Source: Streptosporangium sandarakinum (GTDB lineage Bacteria; Actinomycetota; Actinomycetes; Streptosporangiales; Streptosporangiaceae). From it: a DNA stretch of 64,000 nt. Positions 43,988-57,134 of this stretch are shown here, piece after piece. A program made the translations under genes and the position numbers. Positions within the stretch are counted from its first letter, which is position 1. Each line of letters opens with the position of its first letter. A model generated the notes under the pieces. It was not told the DNA's origin. It searched no databases and worked only from the letters and a program-made list of their open reading frames with translations. The DNA is taken from positions 2,294,001-2,358,000 of the forward strand of contig NZ_JACCCO010000001.1 in assembly GCF_013409935.1 (NCBI RefSeq). The letters are read 5' to 3'.

Positions 43988-44569
43988 CTACCGTCTCCGG
44001 CGGCCCGTCCCGTCCAGGTCGCCCTTCGGCTCCGGGCCGCCCGCCCCGCCCGCGCCGTCGTCCTCGCCGTCCTCGCCGGGATCGTCGGCCTCGTCGATCG
44101 CCCGGAACAGCTCGGCCCGCACCGCCTGGAGGTGGGGGATGTCGCGCAGCTCGATCCGGCCCTGCTCGCCGGCCGACTCGACGTGGAGCGTGCCGGAGCC
44201 GAGGATCCGCTCCACCAGCGTCTGCTCCGCGCTGACCGTGTTGACCTTGGCCATCGGGATGTCGTCGTGCGACTTGCTCAGCACGCCGGTGCCGATGGAC
44301 AGGCGATGCGAGGTGATCAGGTAGGAGGTGTTCTTCCACTTCAGGTACGGCACGAACGACCAGACGGTCAGCAGGCCGACGGAGATCACCGCGACCGCGA
44401 TCCGGGCGTAGCCCGCGTACTCGAAGACGGGGATGTAGAACATCGCGGCGCCGGAGGCGACGACGATGACGACCAGCGCCAGGAACGGCACGACGAGCTG
44501 CCGCCAGTGGGGGCGGAACGAGCGGATGCGCTGCTCGCCCTCCGTGAGGTGGTGATCCGGGAGACCCAT
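43988..44569 (-). CDS. Bacterial PH-domain membrane protein
   Basis: 193 residues from ATG 44569. EGEQRIRSFRPHWRQL, two helices (~25-47, ~55-77), then YLITSHRLSIGTGVLSKSHDDIPMAKVNTVSAEQTLVERILGSGTLHVES, the bPH_2/YdbS-type domain. The tail is acidic/Gly-rich. No Shine-Dalgarno is seen; the start context TTTGCCCATG is the same as at acyl-CoA dehydrogenase. Role unknown, likely membrane stress or lipid-related. Follows birA by 32 bp. Confidence 0.88.
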   Translation of the reverse strand: MGLPDHHLTEGEQRIRSFRPHWRQLVVPFLALVVIVVASGAAMFYIPVFEYAGYARIAVAVISVGLLTVWSFVPYLKWKNTSYLITSHRLSIGTGVLSKSHDDIPMAKVNTVSAEQTLVERILGSGTLHVESAGEQGRIELRDIPHLQAVRAELFRAIDEADDPGEDGEDDGAGGAGGPEPKGDLDGTGRRRR

Positions 44570-44601
44570 GGGCAAATCGTGGCACGTCCGGCCTCCGGCC
44601 G

Positions 44602-45426
44602 TCAGGAGGCGCGAGGACGGACGTGGACCACGTCGCCGGCGCTCAGCACGTGCTCCTCGCCCCCCGACTCCACCAGCAGGTGCCCGGAGGCGTCGACGCC
44701 GGTGGCCCGCCCGGCGAGCACCCGCTCCCCCGGCAGCTCCACCCGGACCTCGCGGCCGACGGTCGCGCCGGCCGCGAGGTAGGCGGCCCGCAGCCCGCAG
44801 GCGTCGGCGTCGCCCCGGGCCTCGGACCAGTCGCGGTAGTGGGCCTCGATCTCCCGCAGCACCGCGCGGACGAGCGGGTCGCGGTCGACGCACGCGGCGC
44901 CCTCGATGGCGAGGGAGGTCGCGGTCTCCACGGGCAGCTCCTCGGGGCGGGCGCTCACGTTGAGCCCGATCCCCACCACCACGGCGCCGTCGATGCGCTC
45001 GGCGAGCACCCCGGCGAGCTTGCGCTCGCCGATCAGCAGGTCGTTGGGCCACTTCAGGCGGACGTCCACCTCGGCGATCCGGCGCACCGCCGACGCCGCG
45101 GCCAGGCCGACGAGCAGCGGCAGCCAGCCGTGCCGGGCGGGGGGCGGGTCGGGGCGCAGCAGCACCGAGAGCGCCAGGCCGGAGCGCGGCGGCGCCGTCC
45201 AGGCCCGGCCCAGCCTGCCGCGGCCGGCGGACTGGACCTCGGCGATCAGCACGGTCCCCTGCCGGGCGCCGTCGCGGGCGGCCTGCGCGAGGTCGGCGTT
45301 GGTGGAGCCGGTCCGCTCGACGACGGTGACGCCGGACCACAGGCCGCCGGGCCGTACCAGGGCGCGGTTGAGCGCCGCCTCGGAGAGCGGCGGCCGGTCG
45401 AGGTCGGTGAAGGGCGAGTCGGGCAC
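44602..45426 (-). CDS. birA: Biotin--[acetyl-CoA-carboxylase] ligase
   Basis: 274 residues from GTG 45426. Catalytic domain only: STNADLAQAARDGA, biotinyl-AMP loop GRGRLGRAWTAP, KWPNDLLIGERKLAGVL, and a C-terminal SH3-like cap. It lacks the N-terminal DNA-binding domain of E. coli BirA, so it is a monofunctional ligase. It would biotinylate the carboxylase alpha subunit whose beta and epsilon partners are at 51972-53758. Confidence 0.93.
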   Translation of the reverse strand: MPDSPFTDLDRPPLSEAALNRALVRPGGLWSGVTVVERTGSTNADLAQAARDGARQGTVLIAEVQSAGRGRLGRAWTAPPRSGLALSVLLRPDPPPARHGWLPLLVGLAAASAVRRIAEVDVRLKWPNDLLIGERKLAGVLAERIDGAVVVGIGLNVSARPEELPVETATSLAIEGAACVDRDPLVRAVLREIEAHYRDWSEARGDADACGLRAAYLAAGATVGREVRVELPGERVLAGRATGVDASGHLLVESGGEEHVLSAGDVVHVRPRAS

Positions 45427-45585
45427 CCGTCCATCATCCCCCTCCCCCCGGCCGACCGTGACCGGACCGTGGCGACGACCGGGAACGACGCGGGGGAATA
45501 CCGGGGAATACCGTGGGCGCGGCGGGGAAGTCAGAGGCTCCACCGGTTGCAGGCATCGTTCCGCGGGGCGAGGAAGATGAGAGAC

Positions 45586-46524
45586 ATGAGCACAAGTCGC
45601 GCCGATCTCCCTCGGCCGGGGCCGAGCACCCGGGCCCGCGTCCTCGCGGTGTCCGGCGACATCGTCAGGGAGCGGCGGGACGACCTGGCCACCGAGGAGC
45701 CGCTGGAGATCCGGCTGAGCGCCTCCCGCCACGTCGGCTCGGCCACCCCGCGGCCCCGGACGGCCGACGGGTCCACGTCCACGTCCGCGGGCGTCCCCGG
45801 GGACGCCCACCGCACCGTCGCGATCACCATGCGCACCCCCGGCCACGACTTCGAGCTGGCCGCCGGGTTCCTGTACGGGGAGGGGGTCATCACCCCCGGC
45901 GACCTGTCCTCGATCGCCTACTGCACCGACGAGGACCTGCCGCGGGAGGCCCGCTACAACACCGTCACCGTACGGCTGCGCCAGGGCAGGCTGCCCGAGC
46001 TGCCCGCCCTCGACCGGCACTTCATGACGTCGAGTGCCTGCGGCGTCTGCGGCTCCGCCGGCCTGGAGGTCCTGCGCGACCGGTGCGCGCCGCTGCCCGC
46101 GGGCACCGGCGTACAGATCGCCCCGAAGGTCCTGTACGGCCTGCCGGACCGGCTGCGCGCGGCCCAGAGCGTGTTCGGCAAGACGGGGGGCCTGCACGCG
46201 GCCGGCCTGTTCACCGCCGCCGGCGACCTGGTGGCGGTCCGCGAGGACGTGGGGCGGCACAACGCCGTGGACAAGCTGGTCGGCTGGGCTCTGATGACCG
46301 AGCGGCTGCCGCTGCGCGACAGCGTTCTGCTGGTCAGCGGGCGCAGCAGCTACGAGATCGCGCAGAAGGCCCTCAGCGCCGGGATCCCGGTCGTCTGCTC
46401 GGTCTCGGCGCCCTCCTCCCTGGCCGTCGAGCTGGCCAGGGAGTTCGGGATGACGCTGGTGGGCTTCCTGCGCGACGAGCGGTTCAACGTCTACTCGGCC
46501 CCGGAGCGGATCGCCACACCGTGA
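45586..46524 (+). CDS. fdhD: Formate dehydrogenase accessory sulfurtransferase
   Basis: 312 residues from ATG 45586; ATG 45577 is in frame but touches the ribosome-binding site GAGGAAG. FdhD features: EEPLEIRL, FELAAGFLYGEGV, the CxxC sulfur-relay loop SSACGVCGSAG, VREDVGRHNAVDKL, VSGRSSYEIAQKA. It passes sulfur from a cysteine desulfurase to the molybdenum cofactor of formate dehydrogenase, which is not encoded here. Confidence 0.95.
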   Translation: MSTSRADLPRPGPSTRARVLAVSGDIVRERRDDLATEEPLEIRLSASRHVGSATPRPRTADGSTSTSAGVPGDAHRTVAITMRTPGHDFELAAGFLYGEGVITPGDLSSIAYCTDEDLPREARYNTVTVRLRQGRLPELPALDRHFMTSSACGVCGSAGLEVLRDRCAPLPAGTGVQIAPKVLYGLPDRLRAAQSVFGKTGGLHAAGLFTAAGDLVAVREDVGRHNAVDKLVGWALMTERLPLRDSVLLVSGRSSYEIAQKALSAGIPVVCSVSAPSSLAVELAREFGMTLVGFLRDERFNVYSAPERIATP

Positions 46525-46540
46525 GGATCCGCTCCGGGGC
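46498..46540. terminator. Terminator spanning the fdhD stop
   Basis: A 15-bp perfect stem (GCCCCGGAGCGGATC / GATCCGCTCCGGGGC) with a 13-nt loop containing the fdhD stop codon. It separates fdhD from the convergent ppc. Confidence 0.85.
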
Positions 46541-46548
46541 GGGGCGGG

Positions 46549-49218
<2,670 letters not shown>

Positions 49219-49392
49219 GCTCGCCAGCGTATCCAGTCCGTTATCTCCCGTGAGGAGCGGTCTCACCTATTGGACTAGACCACTGGCGGAATCCGGCGCG
49301 GGCCGCCCGCCCGGTGTGAGACGCGGGCGGGCGGGTGCGGGGCCGGAACAGGCGCGCGCCGAGGTGGGCGCGGGACCGGACGCGCCGGGCGG

Positions 49393-51084
49393 TCAGTTCG
49401 CCCGGGAGGTGGCGGCCAGGATCTCCGGGTAGCGGCCGAAGGCCAGCCCGCCGGCGAGCCGCCGCCCGCCCCAGGAGACCAGCAGGCCGTACGGCACCGC
49501 CAGGACGCAGAACCAGGGGGACGCCAGCAGCACCGGCAGCACGATCGGCAGGGACAGCACGCCGCCGGCGATCAGCCCGCCGAAGGAGGCGGCGAAGGCG
49601 ACGCCGCCCTGCCCCGGCGCGGCGCCGGTGAAGGCGTTCAGCCGCTCCGGCACGGTGTACGGGATCAGCACGCTGGTCAGGGCCCCCACGCCGAGCCCGG
49701 CGCCGAGGACGCCCCAGGCGGTGAGCGCGGCGGGGACGGCCCACGGGAGCTCGCCCGCGAGGAGTGCCGCGACGACCGCCAGCACGGTCAGCAGCGGGAC
49801 CGCGATCGTCGCGACGGCCAGGTGCCGCCCGGCGATGTCGGTCCGCCAGTCACGGGCCGAGCCGTAGGCGACGGAGTTCATCCACAGCGAGCGGCCGTCG
49901 ATGCCGAAGAGGTTGATCGACTGCAGGGCGATCATCAGCGCGCCGATGCAGCCGGGGGCGATCGCGAGGACGGCGAGGCTCGGCACGGCGCGGCCGTCGC
50001 CGTTCATGGTGAACGCCATGATGCCGGTGACCACGATGGCGGCGAACCAGCCGACCCGGCCGCGCGGGTCGCGGCGGGCGTACTTGAGCTCCTTGGTCGC
50101 GACCGCGGCGAGCGGGCCGTCCGGCAGGACGCGGGCCAGCAGGCCCCGCGAGCTGCGGACGGTGGACGCCTCGGTGGAGGCGTCCGCCGTGACCAGCGCC
50201 CGGCGGAGCGCGGCGATCCACAGCCGGCCGATCACGAGGACCAGGACGGCGAGTACGGCCAGCTCGGCGAGGGCGGCCGGGCCGCCGTCGGCGACGGCGT
50301 GCGCGGCCATCCCGGACGGGGTCCAGCGCAGCGCCGACGCCAGAGCGCCCAGCATGGCGAGCGGGTCGGCGGCCAGCCCGCCGTTGACCAGCAGGTTGGG
50401 CAGCTGGGCCACCAGGACGACGAAGATCGCGGAGACGGCGAGCACGTCGCGGCCCCGGCGGGTGCGCAGCACGCCGGACAGGGCCGTGGTGACCAGCCGT
50501 GAGAGCACGATGCACAGGGCGAACTGCAGCAGCACCGCGACGGCGCCCACCACGGCGCCGCCGGCCCCCGTGGCCAGGCCGGCGACCGCGCCGAACGCGG
50601 CCACCAGCGTGGCCAGCGGCCAGACGCCGGTGATCGAGGCGGCGAACATGCCGGTCGCGAGCTGCCCGGTGCGCAGCGGGAACAGCGCCAGCCGGGACGG
50701 GTCGAGGGTGTCGTCCAGGCCGAACGCCAGCAGCGGCACGACCGCCCAGCCGATCAGCTGCATGGTGAACAGCACGGTCGTGACGTCCCGCGCGGTGTCG
50801 GCGGGCGCCGCGCGGAGCGCGGCCAGGAGGAAGAACCCGAAGCCGGCCACGACCACCGCGGCGATCACCGAGAAGACGAACCCGGCCAGGCGGGCGCCAC
50901 TGCCGCGCAGGCCCCCGGCGACCAGCCGGAGCTTGAGCCGGACGAAGACGCCGGGTCCCACCCGCACCGCGTCGGTGGTCCGCACCGGCCGGTCGTCCCC
51001 GCCGACGGTCCCGGTGCCCGTGCCGCTCATGCCGCTCATGCCGCCGTCCGCGCCGCCGTTCACGCCGAGGTCGCGCCCAGCCAT
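49393..51084 (-). CDS. ABC-2-type exporter permease
   Basis: 563 residues; ATG 51084, overlapping the ATPase gene by 25 bp. A Gly/Thr-rich cytoplasmic start, then ~12 helices with a conserved ATKELKYARRDPRGRVGWF loop between the two halves, as in large bacterial ABC-2 permeases. Works with the upstream ATPase. Substrate unknown; no drug-resistance or lipoprotein context. Confidence 0.87.
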   Translation of the reverse strand: MAGRDLGVNGGADGGMSGMSGTGTGTVGGDDRPVRTTDAVRVGPGVFVRLKLRLVAGGLRGSGARLAGFVFSVIAAVVVAGFGFFLLAALRAAPADTARDVTTVLFTMQLIGWAVVPLLAFGLDDTLDPSRLALFPLRTGQLATGMFAASITGVWPLATLVAAFGAVAGLATGAGGAVVGAVAVLLQFALCIVLSRLVTTALSGVLRTRRGRDVLAVSAIFVVLVAQLPNLLVNGGLAADPLAMLGALASALRWTPSGMAAHAVADGGPAALAELAVLAVLVLVIGRLWIAALRRALVTADASTEASTVRSSRGLLARVLPDGPLAAVATKELKYARRDPRGRVGWFAAIVVTGIMAFTMNGDGRAVPSLAVLAIAPGCIGALMIALQSINLFGIDGRSLWMNSVAYGSARDWRTDIAGRHLAVATIAVPLLTVLAVVAALLAGELPWAVPAALTAWGVLGAGLGVGALTSVLIPYTVPERLNAFTGAAPGQGGVAFAASFGGLIAGGVLSLPIVLPVLLASPWFCVLAVPYGLLVSWGGRRLAGGLAFGRYPEILAATSRAN

Positions 51085-51839
51085 GACAGGCCCTCCTCCC
51101 CGCCACCGTGGCCGTGGGCGCCGACCAGGCCGAGGAACGCCTCGTTGAGGCTCCGCCCGGCCCGGACCTCGTCCAGCGGGCCCTGCGCGACGATCTGCCC
51201 GCGGCTCATCACCGAGACCCAGTCGCACAGGCGCTCGACCAGCTCCATGACGTGGCTGGAGAAGACGACGGTCGAGCCGGAGGCGGTGTAGCGCCGGAGC
51301 ACCTCGACCAGCGTGTTGGCGCTGACCGGGTCCACCCCCTCGAACGGCTCGTCGAGGAAGAGCACCGCGGGGTTGTGCAGGAGCGCCGCGGCGAGCCCGA
51401 TCTTCTTGCGCATGCCGGTGGAGTAGTCGACGACGAGCTTGTCGGCCGAGTCGACGAGGTCCATGACCCGCAGCAGTTCCGCCGACCGCCGCTCGACCTC
51501 CTCCTTGGGGATGCCGCGGAGCTGGCCGTTGTAGGCCAGCAGCTCCCGGCCGGACAGCCGTTCGAACAGCCGCAGTCCCTCGGGCAGGACGCCGATGCGG
51601 CCCTTCACCGCGATCGGCTCGCGCCAGACGTCGAGGCCGTCGATGTGCGCGGTTCCGCCGTCCGGGCGCAGCAGGCCGGTGACCATGCTCAGGGTGGTGG
51701 TCTTGCCCGCGCCGTTCGGCCCGACCAGGCCGGCGAAGCCGCCCCTGGGCACGATGAGATCGACACCGCCCACGGCCACCTGCTGGCCGAATCTCTTGAC
51801 GAGCTGCCGGGTGCGTACCGCTTCGACGATGTCCGTCAT
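51060..51839 (-). CDS. ABC transporter ATP-binding protein
   Basis: 259 residues from ATG 51839. Walker A GPNGAGKTTT, Q-loop region VLPEGLRLFERLSG, signature YSTGMRKKIG (variant of LSGGQ), Walker B VLFLDEPFEGVDP, H-loop SSHVMELVE. It pairs with the overlapping permease downstream. Signature and context are of ABC-2 exporters (drug/lipid/antibiotic). Confidence 0.95.
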   Translation of the reverse strand: MTDIVEAVRTRQLVKRFGQQVAVGGVDLIVPRGGFAGLVGPNGAGKTTTLSMVTGLLRPDGGTAHIDGLDVWREPIAVKGRIGVLPEGLRLFERLSGRELLAYNGQLRGIPKEEVERRSAELLRVMDLVDSADKLVVDYSTGMRKKIGLAAALLHNPAVLFLDEPFEGVDPVSANTLVEVLRRYTASGSTVVFSSHVMELVERLCDWVSVMSRGQIVAQGPLDEVRAGRSLNEAFLGLVGAHGHGGGEEGLSWLGATSA

Positions 51840-51971
51840 GACCCCTACTCTGCCGTTTGTCGCTTTCGGAGGAAGTATTCCAGTCCGCTGAACGAATGAG
51901 CGCCCCCGATAGTTCGAGAGGGCCCGGGACGGTTACCCTCGCAGGGAGTTGACGACAAGGGTGAGGGACCG

Positions 51972-53560
<1,589 letters not shown>

Positions 53561-53564
<4 letters not shown>

Positions 53565-53758
53565 CCGAGCTGAAGATCGTCCATGGTGAACCCGGGCCCG
53601 AGGAGGTCGCGGCGCTGGTGATCGCGATCACCTCGCGGACCGCACCGGAGGGTAAAACCGTACGAAAGCCCGGAAACTGGCGCGATCCCGCTTACCGACT
53701 GCGAAAGCCGCTCCCCACCGGACAAGGCGCCTGGCGATCGAGCGGATTACCGCGATAG
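53561..53758 (+). CDS. accE: Acyl-CoA carboxylase epsilon subunit
   Basis: 65 residues from GTG 53561 overlapping the beta stop. [24 protein letters not shown] is the family core; the tail [25 protein letters not shown] is also typical. This actinomycete-specific subunit links alpha and beta subunits and boosts activity. Translational coupling fixes stoichiometry. Confidence 0.93.
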
Positions 53759-53858
53759 ATCTCGGGAACAGGGTGTCAAGCCGCACGAGAGTTGGGACTA
53801 TCTAAGAAATGGGCGCATATAGCCAGCCGATCAGCTAGTCCGAGGCCTGGAGGACGAC

Positions 53859-54800
53859 ATGACCATCCTGGACCTCACCTCGCACCCCGTCATCGCGAAG
53901 TACGCCGTCCTGGTCGACGTGGGATACCTGTACGCCGCGGCGGGGGAGGTGTTGCTTGGCGCCAAGGAGCGCAAGGAATACCGCGTCGCGGCCGACGAGC
54001 TGATCCAGGCGCTGCAGAAGCACGCCGAGACGCGCATCCACGGCGAGCTGCTGCGGATCTACTGGTACGACGCCGCCCGTGACCGGGTGCCGACCGTCGA
54101 CCAGCGCGTCATCGCCCAGCTCCCGTGGGTCAAGGTGCGCCTGGGCAACCTCAACGCGCGCGGGCAGCAGAAGGGCGTGGACGCGCAGATCCGCAGCGAC
54201 CTGGAGGCGCTGGCCCGCCACCACGCGGTGAGCGACACAATCCTGCTCGCCGGGGACGAGGACATGGTCCCCGCCGTCGAGGCCGCCCAGGCGTACGGCG
54301 TGCGGATCCACCTGTGGGGGGTGGAGCCGCCGTACGGCACCAACCAGGCCGAGCGCCTGGTCTGGGAGGCCGACACGGTCGAGATCATCAGCGCCGACTT
54401 CCTGCGCTCCTTCTTCAGCCGCGCCCCCGCCCCGGTCCCGGTCGTCCCGGCCACCCCCTCCCCCGCCCAGGTCTTCGCCGGGCGGACGCCCGCCTCGATC
54501 AAGCCGAAGGTCTCCCCCGGCCAGGCCGCCAAGCTCGGGCCCAGCCGCCCGCGGGTCGAGGAGGTCGGCGAGCACGTGGCCCAGAAGTGGATCCTCACCC
54601 GCGGCCGCGACAACATCCGCGACCTGCTGCCGGGCCCGCTGCTGCCCACGGTGATCGACACCGAGCTGCTGATCGAGGCGGAGAAGGAGCTCGGCCACTC
54701 GCTGCGCCCCTACCCCGAGGCCCGGGTGTGGCTCCGCGACGGCTTCTGGGCCCGCGTCTACCGCGAGTTCGAGATCGGAGTGGGCATCTCCTCCCGCTGA
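53859..54800 (+). CDS. NYN-domain (PIN-like) RNase
   Basis: 313 residues; ATG 53859 after CTGGAGGACGAC. NYN nuclease: acidic residues in VLVDVGYLY, KGVDAQIRSDLEAL and LLAGDEDMVPAVEAA form the metal site. A Pro-rich linker and a C-terminal ~90-residue helical domain (GEHVAQKWILTRGRDNIRDLL) follow, possibly RNA-binding. Probably an RNA-processing enzyme; target unknown. Confidence 0.88.
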   Translation: MTILDLTSHPVIAKYAVLVDVGYLYAAAGEVLLGAKERKEYRVAADELIQALQKHAETRIHGELLRIYWYDAARDRVPTVDQRVIAQLPWVKVRLGNLNARGQQKGVDAQIRSDLEALARHHAVSDTILLAGDEDMVPAVEAAQAYGVRIHLWGVEPPYGTNQAERLVWEADTVEIISADFLRSFFSRAPAPVPVVPATPSPAQVFAGRTPASIKPKVSPGQAAKLGPSRPRVEEVGEHVAQKWILTRGRDNIRDLLPGPLLPTVIDTELLIEAEKELGHSLRPYPEARVWLRDGFWARVYREFEIGVGISSR

Positions 54801-54803
54801 ACC

Positions 54804-54916
54804 CGATCCCGGTTCCCCCGGCACGGCTCCGGTCCGGTCCCGCGTCCCGGGCCCGGTCCCGCCGATCCCAGCTCCGCCGGCTCCGGTCCGGTCCCGCCGA
54901 TCCCGGTTCCCCCGGC
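54804..54916. repeat. Imperfect C-rich direct repeats between NYN and alkA-like genes
   Basis: cgatcccggttcccccggc occurs at 54804-54822 and 54898-54916, with ggctccggtccggtcccg repeated between them. The array fills most of the 212-bp gap. Confidence 0.75.
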
Positions 54917-55012
54917 CCCGGCCCCGGTCCGGTCCCGCCTCCCGGACCCGATCCACGGTCGCGTCCGATTCCCGCCAGCCGTCCCGCCTGTGCTGGGACT
55001 AGCGTTTCAGGT

Positions 55013-56515
55013 GTGTCCACGACAGAGCTCGACTTCGACTCCTGTTACCGAGCGGTGGCCGCCCGGGACGCCCGCTTCGACGGGCGCTTCTACACGGCGG
55101 TCACCACGACCCGCATCTACTGCCGCCCGGTCTGCCCGGCGCGCACCCCGACCTCGCGCAACGTCCGCTTCTACCGCCACGCGGCGTCCGCCGAGGCCGC
55201 CGGGTTCCGACCCTGCAAGCGCTGCCGGCCGGAGCTCAGCCCCGGCGACCCCGGCTGGGACCACCGCGGCGACCTGGTGGGCCGGGCGCTCCGCCTGATC
55301 GACGAGGGGGCGGCCGACGACGGCGGGATCACCCGGCTGGCCGGGCGGCTGCACATCACCGAGCGGCACCTGCACCGGCTGTTCGCCGCCGAACTCGGCG
55401 TGGGGCCGCTGGCCGTGGTCAGGACCAAGCGCCTGCTGCTGGCCAAGCAGCTCCTGACCGAGACCGGGCTGCCGATCAGCGACGTGGCGTTCGCCGCGGG
55501 CTTCGGCAGCGTCCGGCAGTTCAACGCGACCATGAAGGAGACCTACGGCTTCACCCCCGGCGAGCTGCGGGCCACCGCGGGCCGCGCCGCCTCCGGCAAC
55601 GCGCTGACGCTCCGGCTGCACCGGCGCGAGCCGTACGAGGCCGGGGCGCTGATGCGGTTCCTGGCGGCGCGGGCGATCCCCGGGCTGGAGCGGGCCGACG
55701 AGATCTCCTACAGCCGCGCGGTGCCCCAGGGGACGATCACCCTCACCCCGCTCCCCGACCACGTCCGGCTGGACGTCACCCTCGACGACACCCGCCACCT
55801 GGCCCGCGTCGTCGCCCGTGCCCGCCGCCTCCTCGACCTCGACGCCGATCCCGCGGCCATCTCCGACGCCCTCGGCGCGACCGCTCTCGCGCCGCTGGTC
55901 GCAGCCCGGCCCGGGCTGCGCGTCCCCGGCGCCTGGGACGGCTTCGAGGCCGCCGTCCGCGCCGTGATCGGCCAGCAGATCTCCGTCGCGGGCGCCCGCA
56001 CCATCCTGGGCCGCCTCACCGCGCGTGCCGGCCGTACGGCCGGCGGCGAGATCAGCGGCGCGATCGGTGCGATCGGTGCGGCCGGCGGCGCGGGCGAGGT
56101 GAACGGCACCGGTGCGAACGGCACCCGCGCGGGCGGCACCGGCGCGGGCGGTCCGAACCTCCTGTTCCCCACCGCCGCCGACCTCGCCGAGGCCGACCTC
56201 GCCGGGCTCGGGCTGACCGGGCGACGGGTGACCACGCTGCGTGCGCTCGCCGCGAAGGTCGCCGGCGGCGAGATCGACCTGGACGGCGCGCAGGAACCGG
56301 CCGAGGCGGTCGCCCGGCTGCTGGAGGTGCCGGGGATCGGCCCGTGGACGGCCGGTTACATCGCGCTGCGCGCCCTGCGCGACCCGGACGCCTGGCCCCG
56401 GGGAGACCTCGGGCTGCGGCGCGCCATGGTGAGCCTGGGCATTCCCGAAGATCACATCGAGCGGTGGCGGCCCTGGCGGGCCTACGCCGCGCTGCACCTT
56501 TGGAGTTCAGAATGA
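55013..56515 (+). CDS. Ada methyl-acceptor / AraC / AlkA fusion (3-methyladenine DNA glycosylase)
   Basis: 500 residues from GTG 55013. Residues ~10-80: Ada zinc domain with YCRPVCPARTP and FRPCKRCRPE (methyl-acceptor and zinc cysteines). ~85-190: AraC helix-turn-helix. ~195-310: AlkA N-terminal domain. ~320-500: HhH-GPD glycosylase, VPGIGPWTAGYIALRA...GDLGLRRA with the catalytic Asp; a Gly-rich insert interrupts it. It senses methylation and removes alkylated bases. TAGCGT 7 bp before GTG suggests a leaderless start. Ogt overlaps by ATGA. The same layout is known in mycobacteria. Confidence 0.93.
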   Translation: MSTTELDFDSCYRAVAARDARFDGRFYTAVTTTRIYCRPVCPARTPTSRNVRFYRHAASAEAAGFRPCKRCRPELSPGDPGWDHRGDLVGRALRLIDEGAADDGGITRLAGRLHITERHLHRLFAAELGVGPLAVVRTKRLLLAKQLLTETGLPISDVAFAAGFGSVRQFNATMKETYGFTPGELRATAGRAASGNALTLRLHRREPYEAGALMRFLAARAIPGLERADEISYSRAVPQGTITLTPLPDHVRLDVTLDDTRHLARVVARARRLLDLDADPAAISDALGATALAPLVAARPGLRVPGAWDGFEAAVRAVIGQQISVAGARTILGRLTARAGRTAGGEISGAIGAIGAAGGAGEVNGTGANGTRAGGTGAGGPNLLFPTAADLAEADLAGLGLTGRRVTTLRALAAKVAGGEIDLDGAQEPAEAVARLLEVPGIGPWTAGYIALRALRDPDAWPRGDLGLRRAMVSLGIPEDHIERWRPWRAYAALHLWSSE

Positions 56516-57024
56516 CGACTACGACGATCGAGGCGCAGGTCCTGCCCACCCCGACCGGACCGCTGTCGCTGCTCTCGCACGAGGGGATCCTCGTCGCGGC
56601 CGGCTTCACCGCCGACCCGGAGGAGATGTTCGCCAGGCTCTCACCTGCGATGCGGGCTCACGGCCTGACCAGGGTGGACGACCTGGGCCACGCGGCGCGG
56701 GCCGTACGCGACTATCTGGACGGCGACCTGACGGCACTCGACACCGTCGAGGTGTCCCAGCCGGGGTCGCCCGGGCGGCAACGGCTGCTGACCGCGCTGC
56801 GGGAGGTCCCGGCCGGGACCACGGTCACCTACGCCGAGCTAGCCGAACGGGCGGGCATGCCGAGGACGGCCGCCCGGGCGGCCGGCGGGGCGTGCGCGCA
56901 GAACCTGATCGCGCCGTTCGTCCCGTGCCACCGCGTCCTGCCGTCCATCGGGGGCTTCGGCGGCTACTACTACGGCACCCCGGTCAAGCAGTGGCTGCTC
57001 ACCCACGAGAAGGCCCTCGGCTGA
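56512..57024 (+). CDS. ogt: Methylated-DNA--[protein]-cysteine S-methyltransferase
   Basis: 170 residues, ATGA-coupled to the Ada-AlkA gene. The active-site PCHRV motif is in FVPCHRVLPS; YAELAERAGMPRTAARAAGGACAQN is the DNA-binding helix with the arginine finger. It repairs O6-alkylguanine by suicidal methyl transfer. With its neighbour it forms an alkylation-response operon. Confidence 0.95.
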   Translation: MTTTTIEAQVLPTPTGPLSLLSHEGILVAAGFTADPEEMFARLSPAMRAHGLTRVDDLGHAARAVRDYLDGDLTALDTVEVSQPGSPGRQRLLTALREVPAGTTVTYAELAERAGMPRTAARAAGGACAQNLIAPFVPCHRVLPSIGGFGGYYYGTPVKQWLLTHEKALG

Positions 57025-57134
57025 CCACCCGCACCGCCCGGACCGGCCGGGGACGGGACTCGCCGGGACGCGGTACGGCCCGCCGCCCGTGCCCGTTCCG
57101 CGATCCCGGCCGGCCCGGCGACGTGCTCCGTACC